From: Clostridium fungisolvens
GTDB taxonomy: Bacteria > Bacillota > Clostridia > Clostridiales > Clostridiaceae
Direction: 5' to 3'
Length of the DNA stretch: 64,000 nucleotides
Assembly (NCBI RefSeq): GCF_014193895.1
Contig: NZ_BLZR01000001.1
Coordinates: forward strand, 3,286,001 to 3,350,000
In this document: positions 8,217 to 15,142 of the stretch, piece after piece
How positions within the stretch are numbered: the stretch's first letter is position 1
Layout of the letters: every line of letters begins with the position of its first letter
Notes under the pieces: generated by a model
What the model was told of the DNA's origin: nothing
Databases searched by the model: none
What the model saw: the letters and a program-made list of their open reading frames with translations, nothing else
Program-made: the position numbers and the translations under genes

Positions 8217-8986
8217 AAAAATTAGGTTCTAAATTTTATTTATCCTTAGTTTTTTTATTCTTGTATGCTCCCATCATTGTATTGATTATATTTTCATTTA
8301 ACAATTCAAAATCCATGGCTATATGGGAAGGTTTCACTTTTAAGTGGTATAAGGAACTTATAAGTGATGATAGAATTTTAACGGCTCTTTACTATACTTT
8401 AAGTGTAGCAATTATATCAGCAACAGTATCCACTGTTGTTGGAACTCTAAGTTCTATTGGCATATTTAAGATGAGAGGATTAAGTAAAAAAATAATTCTT
8501 AACATAAACTATCTTCCAGTTTTAAATCCTGATATTGTTACAGGAATTGCCTTGATGAGTCTATTTGCTTTCTTTAGTTTTAAATTTGGATTTACTACTA
8601 TGCTTTTAGCTCATATAACCTTTAACCTCCCCTATGTAATACTATCAGTTCTCCCTAAACTTAAGCAGTTACCAAATAACATTGAAGAAGCGGCTATGGA
8701 TCTTGGTGCTACTCCAGGCTACACCCTTAGAAAGGTTATCCTACCACAAATCAAACCTGGAATAGTATCGGGTTTTTTGATAGCATTTACTATGTCCATA
8801 GATGATTTTGTAATAAGCTTTTTCACTACTGGCTCAGGTGTTACTAATCTTTCTATTGAGGTATACTCAATGGCTAAGAGAGGAATAAAACCTGAAATAA
8901 ATGCTTTGTCTACATTAATGTTCATTGTAGTTTTAACTTTATTATTGATAGTTAATAAAAAAGAATCTTTAATAAGAGGTGAATAA
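8210..8986 (+). CDS. potC: Spermidine/putrescine ABC transporter permease
   Basis: Second permease subunit, 258 residues, about six transmembrane helices. The EAA loop reads EEAAMDLGATPGYTLRKV and is followed by the typical PQIKPGI. The ATG lies seven bases inside the end of potB with AAGGTGG in front. It pairs with PotB as the heterodimeric channel. Confidence 0.95.
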   Translation: MVKKLGSKFYLSLVFLFLYAPIIVLIIFSFNNSKSMAIWEGFTFKWYKELISDDRILTALYYTLSVAIISATVSTVVGTLSSIGIFKMRGLSKKIILNINYLPVLNPDIVTGIALMSLFAFFSFKFGFTTMLLAHITFNLPYVILSVLPKLKQLPNNIEEAAMDLGATPGYTLRKVILPQIKPGIVSGFLIAFTMSIDDFVISFFTTGSGVTNLSIEVYSMAKRGIKPEINALSTLMFIVVLTLLLIVNKKESLIRGE

Positions 8987-8987
8987 A

Positions 8988-10046
8988 TTGGTTAAAATAA
9001 AAAAAGTAATTCCACTAATTGCTAGCATTTTAATTTGCACTTCATTATTAGCTGGGTGTAACAGTAAATCTTCTGAATCAGGCAAAAAAGTATTGAATGT
9101 ATATAATGTTGGTGATTACATAGATGAAGATTTATTAAAGCAATTTGAAGATAAAACCGGAATTAAAGTTAATTACGAAACCTATGATACAAACGAAATT
9201 ATGTACCAAAAGTTGAAAGGTGGAAACTCTAGTTATGATATAGTTGTGCCTTCCGATTATATGGTAGAAAAAATGATTAAGGAAGATATGCTTGAAAAAA
9301 TAGACTTCAGTAAAGTTGAAAATTACAAGAATATAGATGAAAAATTTAAAAATCTTTCTTATGATCCAAAGAATGAATACTCAGTTCCTTATATGTGGGG
9401 AACATACGGAATCTTATACAACAAAAAATTAGTTAAAGATCCAGTGGATAGCTGGAATATACTTTGGAATACAAAGTATAAAGGACAAATTTTTATGATT
9501 GAATCTATAAGAGATTCTATAGGAGTGTCCCTTAGGAGACTCGGTTATTCACTTAATACAACTAAGGATGATGAAATAGCAAAAGCTAAAGAAGAATTAA
9601 TAAAACAAAAGCCATTAGTTCTTGCGTATGTAAATGATGAAGTAAAAGATAGAATGGTTGCCGAAGAGGCTGCGCTTGCAGTTGTTTATTCAGGTGATGC
9701 TGTGACAATGAAACAAAAAAATGCAAACCTTGAATATGTTATTCCAAATGAAGGAAGCAATAAGTGGTTTGATACATTATGCATCCCAAAGAACGCTAAA
9801 CATAAAACTGAAGCAGAACAATTTATAAACTTCCTACTCGATCCTGAAGTAGCTAAACAAAATACAGAATACATTGGTTACTCCACTCCAAATAAAGCAG
9901 CCCTAGAATTATTGGATGATAAAATAAAGAGTGACCCTACTGCTTATCCTTCTGAAGATGCTCTAAAGAAGTGTGAAGTTTTTGTTGATCTCGGAGAAAA
10001 CCTTAAAAAATATGATGATGCTTGGTTGCAAGTTAAATCAAATTAA
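8988..10046 (+). CDS. potD: Spermidine/putrescine-binding lipoprotein
   Basis: Substrate-binding component, about 352 residues. A signal peptide with lipobox LLAGC gives a lipid-anchored protein on the outer face of the membrane. The mature part begins with the family pattern LNVYNVGDYIDEDLLKQFE and includes YDIVVPSDYMVEKM, typical of PotD/PotF-like binding proteins. The start is taken as TTG at 8988, six bases after AGAGGTG; a GTG at 8979 is nine bases earlier and in frame. Last gene of the operon, followed at once by a strong terminator. Confidence 0.95.
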   Translation: MVKIKKVIPLIASILICTSLLAGCNSKSSESGKKVLNVYNVGDYIDEDLLKQFEDKTGIKVNYETYDTNEIMYQKLKGGNSSYDIVVPSDYMVEKMIKEDMLEKIDFSKVENYKNIDEKFKNLSYDPKNEYSVPYMWGTYGILYNKKLVKDPVDSWNILWNTKYKGQIFMIESIRDSIGVSLRRLGYSLNTTKDDEIAKAKEELIKQKPLVLAYVNDEVKDRMVAEEAALAVVYSGDAVTMKQKNANLEYVIPNEGSNKWFDTLCIPKNAKHKTEAEQFINFLLDPEVAKQNTEYIGYSTPNKAALELLDDKIKSDPTAYPSEDALKKCEVFVDLGENLKKYDDAWLQVKSN

Positions 10047-10070
10047 AAAAAGCCTATATAGGCTTTTTTT
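10044..10070. terminator. Bidirectional terminator between potD and ndk
   Basis: Near-perfect palindrome AAAAAAAGCCTATA / TATAGGCTTTTTTT with T-runs in both directions. The ndk stop codon (10069-10071) overlaps its right edge. Confidence 0.9.
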
Positions 10071-10485
10071 ACTGTTCAAATTCAGGAAACCATAGATTGA
10101 TTTCTTTTTGAGCACTTTCTCTACAGTCAGAGGCATGCACTGAGTTTTCAGTTTTGTTTACACCAAACTTTTTTCTTATAGTTCCGTACTCAGCCATTTC
10201 AGGATTTGTGTTACCGTTTATCTTTCTTACCTTTTCTATAGCCCCTTGTCCTTCCAGTATCATAGCAACTAATGGGCTTCTTGTAATATACTTCAATAAT
10301 TCATCAAAAAATACTTTACCGTCATGCTCTGCATAATGCACTCTAGCCAATTCCTCATTGACTCTAACCATTTTAAGTGCAATTACTCTTAACCCGTTAC
10401 TCTCATAAAGATCAATTATTTTCCCTGTTACGTGTCGCTCCACTGCATCAGGCTTTATAAGAACCAAACTCTTTTCTATATCCAC
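10069..10485 (-). CDS. ndk: Nucleoside diphosphate kinase
   Basis: Transfers the terminal phosphate from ATP to other nucleoside diphosphates via a phosphohistidine. The active-site motif NSVHASD is present, as is the N-terminal SLVLIKPDAVER. The length of about 138 residues is typical. The start is taken as the inner GTG, seven bases after AGGAGGTGA; another GTG nine bases upstream (10494) falls inside that ribosome binding site. Single gene, convergent with potD. Confidence 0.95.
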   Translation of the reverse strand: MDIEKSLVLIKPDAVERHVTGKIIDLYESNGLRVIALKMVRVNEELARVHYAEHDGKVFFDELLKYITRSPLVAMILEGQGAIEKVRKINGNTNPEMAEYGTIRKKFGVNKTENSVHASDCRESAQKEINLWFPEFEQ

Positions 10486-10675
10486 TACCTTCACCTCCTG
10501 TAAATGTTTTCTAACTTTATTATACTTATCAAAGATTGTATTGTAAATATTTTAAAATTACTCCACCATTGTAATTTTTGCTCATTTTCATGAAAAATAA
10601 ACATAAATATAATTATAAATTTTACGATAATATAAATAACATTAGCTTATACAAGTCTTAAGGTTATATTTACAA

Positions 10676-10705
10676 TTGTTAAGGTTCACAAAAATCTGTT
10701 ATAAT
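10676..10705 (+). promoter_or_regulatory. Promoter of the acylphosphatase gene
   Basis: TTGTTA at 10676-10681, an 18-base spacer and TATAAT at 10700-10705, 31 bases before the gene. Confidence 0.55.
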
Positions 10706-10736
10706 TCTATTAAATAAATCTTGAGGAGGAATGAGT

Positions 10737-11006
10737 ATGATAAGATATCATATCATTGTCCAAGGAAGGGTTCAAGGAGTAGGTTTTAGATACTTCGTTC
10801 AATATACAGCCTCTTTACTTAACATAACTGGTACTGCTACAAATCTTGACAATGGTGATGTAGAGATTTTTGCTCAGGGTGATAACGAACACGTAGATGC
10901 TTTTTTAGCCAGGGTTAAGAGAGGAAATGGTTTTTCAAGAGTTATTGAATGTAAGGTAGAAGAAATTCCTTCACTTGAAAAAGAAAAATCTTTCAGAATT
11001 GTTTAG
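10737..11006 (+). CDS. acyP: Acylphosphatase
   Basis: Small hydrolase of acyl phosphates, about 89 residues. The signature GRVQGVGFRYFVQ carries the catalytic arginine, and the asparagine in TATNLDNGDVEI is the second catalytic residue. Two ATGs lie close together; the second is chosen because GAGGAGGA directly abuts the first (10731) and is correctly spaced from the second. Monocistronic, between its own promoter and terminator. Confidence 0.93.
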   Translation: MIRYHIIVQGRVQGVGFRYFVQYTASLLNITGTATNLDNGDVEIFAQGDNEHVDAFLARVKRGNGFSRVIECKVEEIPSLEKEKSFRIV

Positions 11007-11018
11007 AGCACAAAACTT

Positions 11019-11062
11019 AGAGTCTTTGCCTATTTGTAATATGGCAAAGACTCTACTTTTTT
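11019..11062 (+). terminator. Terminator after acyP
   Basis: AGAGTCTTTGCC (11019-11030) pairs perfectly with GGCAAAGACTCT (11043-11054) and is followed by a T-run. It may also serve speE from the other side, though that side lacks a good T-run. Confidence 0.9.
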
Positions 11063-11147
11063 AATTATATAGAATTGCTATTTCTTATAAATCTAGCTAT
11101 GTCATAACTTAACAGATATAATATTATGCCCGAATTATAAGTTGCAA

Positions 11148-11999
11148 CTATTCTTCAGAATTAAGTTGCTCTATAACGTAATTTGGAAGCGCAAAAGCAC
11201 CTACATGTATGTTCTTGTTATAGTACTTAGTTTTTAATCCACGTTTCTCAAAGTTTTCTTCTTTAAAATCCTTTATAGGATGAAGTTCCTTTGATGCAAA
11301 TCCAAATAACCAATGTCCAGATGCATAGGTTGGCATATGGTATTGATACGCCTCACATATTGGGAATATCTTCTTTAGCTTTGAGTATGCTCTTTTCATT
11401 TCTCTTGAATTATTAGGGTAATAAGGACTTTCACCTTGGTTAACTAATATTCCTTTTTCAGTAAGAGCCTTAAAGCAATTGTTATAAAAATCTACTGTAA
11501 ATAATCCTTCTCCTGGGCCAATAGGATCTGTAGAGTCAACTATTATAAGGTCATACTCAGCTATCTTTCCTTCAACAAACTTTATTCCATCTTCGAAGTA
11601 TAAATTAACCCTTGAATCATCAAGTTTACATGCAGTGAAAGGTAAAAATTCTTTAGAAGCTTTAACAACTACTTCATCTATTTCTACCATATCTATCTTT
11701 TCTATAGTTTCATATCTAGTTAATTCTCTTACAGTTCCACCATCACCAGCACCTATTACCAACACTCTTTTTATATCAGGGTTTGTAGAAAGTGCCACGT
11801 GAGTTATCATTTCATGATAAATGAACTCATCTTTTTCAGTAACCATAGTCCAACCATCTATTACTAAAACTCTTCCAAATTCATAGGTATCAATTACTTC
11901 TATCTCTTGGAATGGACTCTTCTCCGCATAGAGATGACTCTTTACCTTCATCGAAAACTTTACGTTAGGCGTTTGATTTTCTGTATACCACAATTCCAT
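11148..11999 (-). CDS. speE: Spermidine synthase (polyamine aminopropyltransferase)
   Basis: Transfers an aminopropyl group from decarboxylated S-adenosylmethionine to putrescine. The Rossmann motif VIGAGDGGTVRELTRY and the catalytic region DSTDPIGPGEGLF are clear, and the 283-residue length fits the bacterial enzyme. The start is the ATG at 11999, six bases after GGAGGA. It lies 17 bp behind speD, which makes its co-substrate, so the two form an operon. Confidence 0.95.
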   Translation of the reverse strand: MELWYTENQTPNVKFSMKVKSHLYAEKSPFQEIEVIDTYEFGRVLVIDGWTMVTEKDEFIYHEMITHVALSTNPDIKRVLVIGAGDGGTVRELTRYETIEKIDMVEIDEVVVKASKEFLPFTACKLDDSRVNLYFEDGIKFVEGKIAEYDLIIVDSTDPIGPGEGLFTVDFYNNCFKALTEKGILVNQGESPYYPNNSREMKRAYSKLKKIFPICEAYQYHMPTYASGHWLFGFASKELHPIKDFKEENFEKRGLKTKYYNKNIHVGAFALPNYVIEQLNSEE

Positions 12000-12016
12000 T
12001 TTTATTCCTCCAAACA

Positions 12017-12439
12017 CTATTCATTCATTGGTTTATGTGTAACATCTATATTGTCATATTGACCATCAGAATAGTTCTTTATCTTTTCAATTATTCCTCT
12101 TGATACCTCAGTTGATTCACTTCTTTCAGCCTTAAGCATATCCTCTAAATAGTTAAATGCTTTCCAAGGATTAACACTATCACCACAAGTATATAGATCA
12201 ACAGAAGCATACCCATATTCAGGCCATGTGTGGATTGTTAAATGTGATTCTTGAATAATTACAGCTCCACTAACTCCCCATGGATTAAAGGTATGAAAAC
12301 AACTTGTAACTATAGTTGCACCTGATCTTCTTGCCGCTTCATTCATATAATCTTCAATCAAGCTATGATTACTTATTATATCCTTGTCACAATTGTAATA
12401 CTCTACCAATATATGTCTTCCAAGTTGCTCAATTTTCAT
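12017..12439 (-). CDS. speD: S-adenosylmethionine decarboxylase proenzyme
   Basis: Pyruvoyl enzyme producing decarboxylated SAM for spermidine synthesis. The 140-residue size and the motif QESHLTIHTWPE identify the small prokaryotic class; self-cleavage at Glu-Ser turns that serine into the pyruvoyl group. GVSGAVIIQ and DLYTCGD complete the active site. Strong AGGAGGGG ribosome binding site. First gene of speD-speE; its leader contains a long perfect hairpin at 12526-12572. Confidence 0.95.
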   Translation of the reverse strand: MKIEQLGRHILVEYYNCDKDIISNHSLIEDYMNEAARRSGATIVTSCFHTFNPWGVSGAVIIQESHLTIHTWPEYGYASVDLYTCGDSVNPWKAFNYLEDMLKAERSESTEVSRGIIEKIKNYSDGQYDNIDVTHKPMNE

Positions 12440-12525
12440 TATAACCCCTCCTAATATTAAAAAAACTGATATTCAAATATTAAAATTTAATATAAATATT
12501 TACCTATTTATCCTCTAACCTCAAC

Positions 12526-12572
12526 TAAACTCTTGGTTTAATAAAGTTTACTTTTACTAAACCAAGAGTTTA
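12526..12572 (-). promoter_or_regulatory. Hairpin in the speD leader region
   Basis: TAAACTCTTGGTTTA (12526-12540) is a 15-bp perfect inverted match to TAAACCAAGAGTTTA (12558-12572), with a shorter AAAGT/ACTTT stem nested in the loop. It lies about 90 bases before the speD start. On the minus strand no full T-run follows, so it is either a weak terminator for the upstream small gene or a leader control element. No known riboswitch pattern was recognised. Confidence 0.5.
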
Positions 12573-12655
12573 TTAATATTAAGTACAAATAAAATATATC
12601 ATATTTTAAAAATTTGTCAATAGATTTTGAGAGTTACGCATATTCTAAATGAAAA

Positions 12656-12682
12656 AAATAGACTGTTAAAAACAGTCTATTC
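12656..12682 (-). terminator. Terminator of the small spore-protein-like gene
   Basis: AATAGACTGTT / AACAGTCTATT hairpin with a T-run on the minus strand. The stop codon of the gene (12677-12679) lies inside the upstream arm. Confidence 0.85.
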
Positions 12683-12850
12683 ATTAGTATCGGTCTGCAC
12701 TGGTCTAGGCTTATTTTTCCCTAACTTTCTAGATTCCTTTGAGTATCCAATCTCATTTGCAGTTTCAATCTTCATTTTTTCTAATTCTTTCTTGGTTTTA
12801 GGATTTGATTTTTTATTATTTTTGCTGTTCTTATTGTTTTTATGAGACAT
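12677..12850 (-). CDS. Small acid-soluble spore protein-like protein, 57 residues
   Basis: A small, very basic and Asn/Lys-rich protein. Residues about 22-36 read KELEKMKIETANEIG, which resembles the DNA-binding core of alpha/beta-type small acid-soluble spore proteins (consensus like LDQMKxEIAxEFG). The ATG follows AAGGAGTGA with nine bases between, and a terminator overlaps the stop, so this is a complete single gene unit. The second conserved half of classical alpha/beta SASPs is missing, so it is a relative at best; expression in the forespore is not shown by sequence. Confidence 0.7.
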   Translation of the reverse strand: MSHKNNKNSKNNKKSNPKTKKELEKMKIETANEIGYSKESRKLGKNKPRPVQTDTNE

Positions 12851-12966
12851 AGATATATCACTCCTTAAAAACTACTATAGTAATACTAAACTACATGATA
12901 CTAGTATTAGTACTTTTTTAAAGCCTATACCTGAAACATATTAACAAAGAAAGAACTTCAGCCCTT

Positions 12967-13533
12967 TTATAAATCTTCCCACAATTCTTCTATTGACGGA
13001 TAGTCAGTAAATATCTTATCCATCAAATTCTCAATATCATCATCATTCCATATATTATATTTTTCTAATGAGTTTAATTTAATTACATTATTGTCTTTTT
13101 CACTTCTAACAAGCATCTTTTCAGAACACTTTTCAATATAATCATCTATATGTTCTCTTACTGTATTTTCAAACTCTAATGTTAAATATCTCTCATTATT
13201 TTCGTCCCTAAAATCTATTACAATTCTATGCTGATCTCTTAAAAGCTTTAAGAAATCCTGATGATTTTCATCTCCATAATTAAACCATATGTCATATATA
13301 TTCTCAAAATCTTCACCAAATTTTAATATTATGGCATATACATTAGCTTTTTTATCACCAATAGATGTACTCTTTACTCCCATGGGTGTATCTACGCCAA
13401 TACTCAATAGATCCTCTTTCATCTCCTTTATTATAATAATTGGATATAAAGCATCTTCAAGTCCAACTACTAATGGAGTAATACTGCCACAAGGTCTATC
13501 TGCTATTATATCATTAACTGTTAAGTCACCCAT
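12967..13533 (-). CDS. Hypothetical protein, 188 residues
   Basis: Not recognised. Acidic soluble protein with no membrane segment; its N terminus is a conserved-looking stretch (DIIADRPCGSITPLVVGLEDALYP) and the C terminus is strongly acidic (DDDIENLMDK, EELWEDL). AAGGAAG precedes the ATG. Likely monocistronic. Confidence 0.75.
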   Translation of the reverse strand: MGDLTVNDIIADRPCGSITPLVVGLEDALYPIIIIKEMKEDLLSIGVDTPMGVKSTSIGDKKANVYAIILKFGEDFENIYDIWFNYGDENHQDFLKLLRDQHRIVIDFRDENNERYLTLEFENTVREHIDDYIEKCSEKMLVRSEKDNNVIKLNSLEKYNIWNDDDIENLMDKIFTDYPSIEELWEDL

Positions 13534-14103
13534 AAGTACACTTCCTTCTTTAATAATACTTTATTAAAAAGTAAAATTCACTCAGCTATTAAGTATAAAT
13601 GATTGTTGTAAGTATATTATACCAATTATATCAATATATATGAGATATTTTACCGAAAAGAGCATAAAACAACTTACATCAAGCTTAAAACAAAAATTTT
13701 TCTAATTAGTTTTTAAAAACTTCATTCGTGATGCAATTTATCTATAGTATTATACGATAAAATAAAATAGTTATACAATAACAATTTACCACTTATTTTC
13801 AATAAATACCACTTAAGTTCTGGCAGGCTTCATAATTTTATTTTTTACTGTTTCCCCTAAGCAGCTGTTCTAACCACTTGATATTTCTAGGTTTAGATGC
13901 CAAAAAATTTTATACTTTCCTGGACAACAAGATATGGTTGCTACAATATAATCACTTTGCTATAATAAAGTAATTAAAAAAGATGAATTACTTCAATCTA
14001 AGCTGTGTTTTTTGAGTTTTAATGTATTCTTTCATTGAGGCTTTAGATACAGAAAAATTTAGTGAAGTTATAGATATCTATATATTGTATTGGGGGAATA
14101 TAA
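13534..14103. other. Long non-coding gap before dapF, with a decayed repeat
   Basis: AT-rich, no supported open frame. Bases 13814-13928 hold a degenerate copy of the modular repeat described in the findings (CTGGCAGGC, then TTTTTTACTG, then a spacer ending TTTTATACTTTCCT). The dapF promoter should lie in the last 150 bases, but no convincing -35/-10 pair stands out. Confidence 0.6.
13814..13928 (+). repeat. Modular intergenic repeat, degenerate copy
   Basis: Right end of the hairpin module (TTCTGGCAGGC) joined to an ACTGT-class spacer that ends with TTTTATACTTTCC but has lost the final ACAGTAAAAAA. See 21307-21547 for the full form. Confidence 0.6.
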
Positions 14104-15072
14104 ATGAAAATAGACTTTATAAAATGCCATGGTTCAGGAAATGACTTCATATTAATAGATGAATTAAATAAGTCTCTGAATTTGACAGAAGAAAATAGAA
14201 GAAGCTTAGCAATTGAACTATGTGATAGAGCTGGAAAGATAGGGGCTGATGGAATATTATTTGTTCAAAACAGTTCTTTCTGCGATGGAAAAATGAGAAT
14301 ATTTAATGCTGATGGCACAGAACCTGAGATGTGTGGAAATGGTTTAAGGTGCGTAGGAAGATATTTAATTGATGTTCTAAAAAAAGAGTTTATTACTGTT
14401 GAAACAATGAAAGCTAAATATGATGTAAAGGCTGTTCCAGAAATCTTTGATGGCGTTAAAACAGTTGAAATAGAAATAGATACCGTTAATTTTAATGTGA
14501 ACTCTCTTCCTTTAAATCATTCAAAAGATACCTTAATAAACGAGAAAATCCCTGCTTTATCTGACCACTTACTTTTCACTGCTGTAAGTATAACAAACCC
14601 ACATGTAGTTACATTCATTAATCAATTGAGCAGAGATGAAATAGTTAGAATAGGCAAAGAAGGTAATACAAATAAATCCGTTTTTCCACAAGGCGTAAAT
14701 GTTAATTTCGTAAGAGTTCTTGAGGAGAACAGTATATATGTTACCACTTATGAGCGTGGTGTAGGTATAACAAAGTCCTGCGGTACAGGTATGACAGCTT
14801 CTAGTGCTGCTTATTGCTTAAACAATCCTAATTTATACGGCACAGAACTTAACATATATAATGATGGCGGTATGATAAAGATATATGTTAATAAAGATGA
14901 TAAAAACAATTACAAGATAAGATTCATAGGAAATGGTTCCTATGTATATTCTTCTTCAGCAAACCTTAATGATTCATTTAAGTTAATATCTCTTACAGAC
15001 AATAAAGATTTTGAAGAAGAAGTTGCTAGCTATGATAAATTTCTTGATTACACTAAGAATGTTATAGAATAA
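14104..15072 (+). CDS. dapF: Diaminopimelate epimerase
   Basis: Interconverts LL- and meso-diaminopimelate for lysine and peptidoglycan. Both catalytic cysteines are present, in GTEPEMCGNGLRC and in TKSCGTGMTASS, with the N-terminal KCHGSGNDFILID. At 322 residues it is about 40 longer than usual, with an extra tail of about 30 residues after the last conserved strand. ATG about eight bases after GGGGGAA. Monocistronic, convergent with adhE. Confidence 0.95.
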   Translation: MKIDFIKCHGSGNDFILIDELNKSLNLTEENRRSLAIELCDRAGKIGADGILFVQNSSFCDGKMRIFNADGTEPEMCGNGLRCVGRYLIDVLKKEFITVETMKAKYDVKAVPEIFDGVKTVEIEIDTVNFNVNSLPLNHSKDTLINEKIPALSDHLLFTAVSITNPHVVTFINQLSRDEIVRIGKEGNTNKSVFPQGVNVNFVRVLEENSIYVTTYERGVGITKSCGTGMTASSAAYCLNNPNLYGTELNIYNDGGMIKIYVNKDDKNNYKIRFIGNGSYVYSSSANLNDSFKLISLTDNKDFEEEVASYDKFLDYTKNVIE

Positions 15073-15083
15073 ACTATAGTAAA

Positions 15084-15120
15084 AATATCACTAACATTAT
15101 CAAATGTTAGTGATATTTTA
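15084..15120. terminator. Shared terminator of dapF and adhE
   Basis: AATATCACTAACATT pairs with AATGTTAGTGATATT around a short loop, followed by TTTATTTT on the plus strand and preceded by an A-run that serves the minus strand. Confidence 0.88.
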
Positions 15121-15142
15121 TTTTAATTGGTATTTATCTAAT

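Noticed and set aside
10495..10730. Riboswitch before acyP
   Set aside because: The 235-base gap has a usable promoter only 31 bases before the gene, leaving no room for a leader aptamer, and no known core motif.
12627..12845. Plus-strand open frame of 72 codons with a hydrophobic product
   Set aside because: It lies antisense to the small basic gene at 12677-12850, which has a ribosome binding site and terminator. The hydrophobic product is what the complement of Lys/Asn codons gives.
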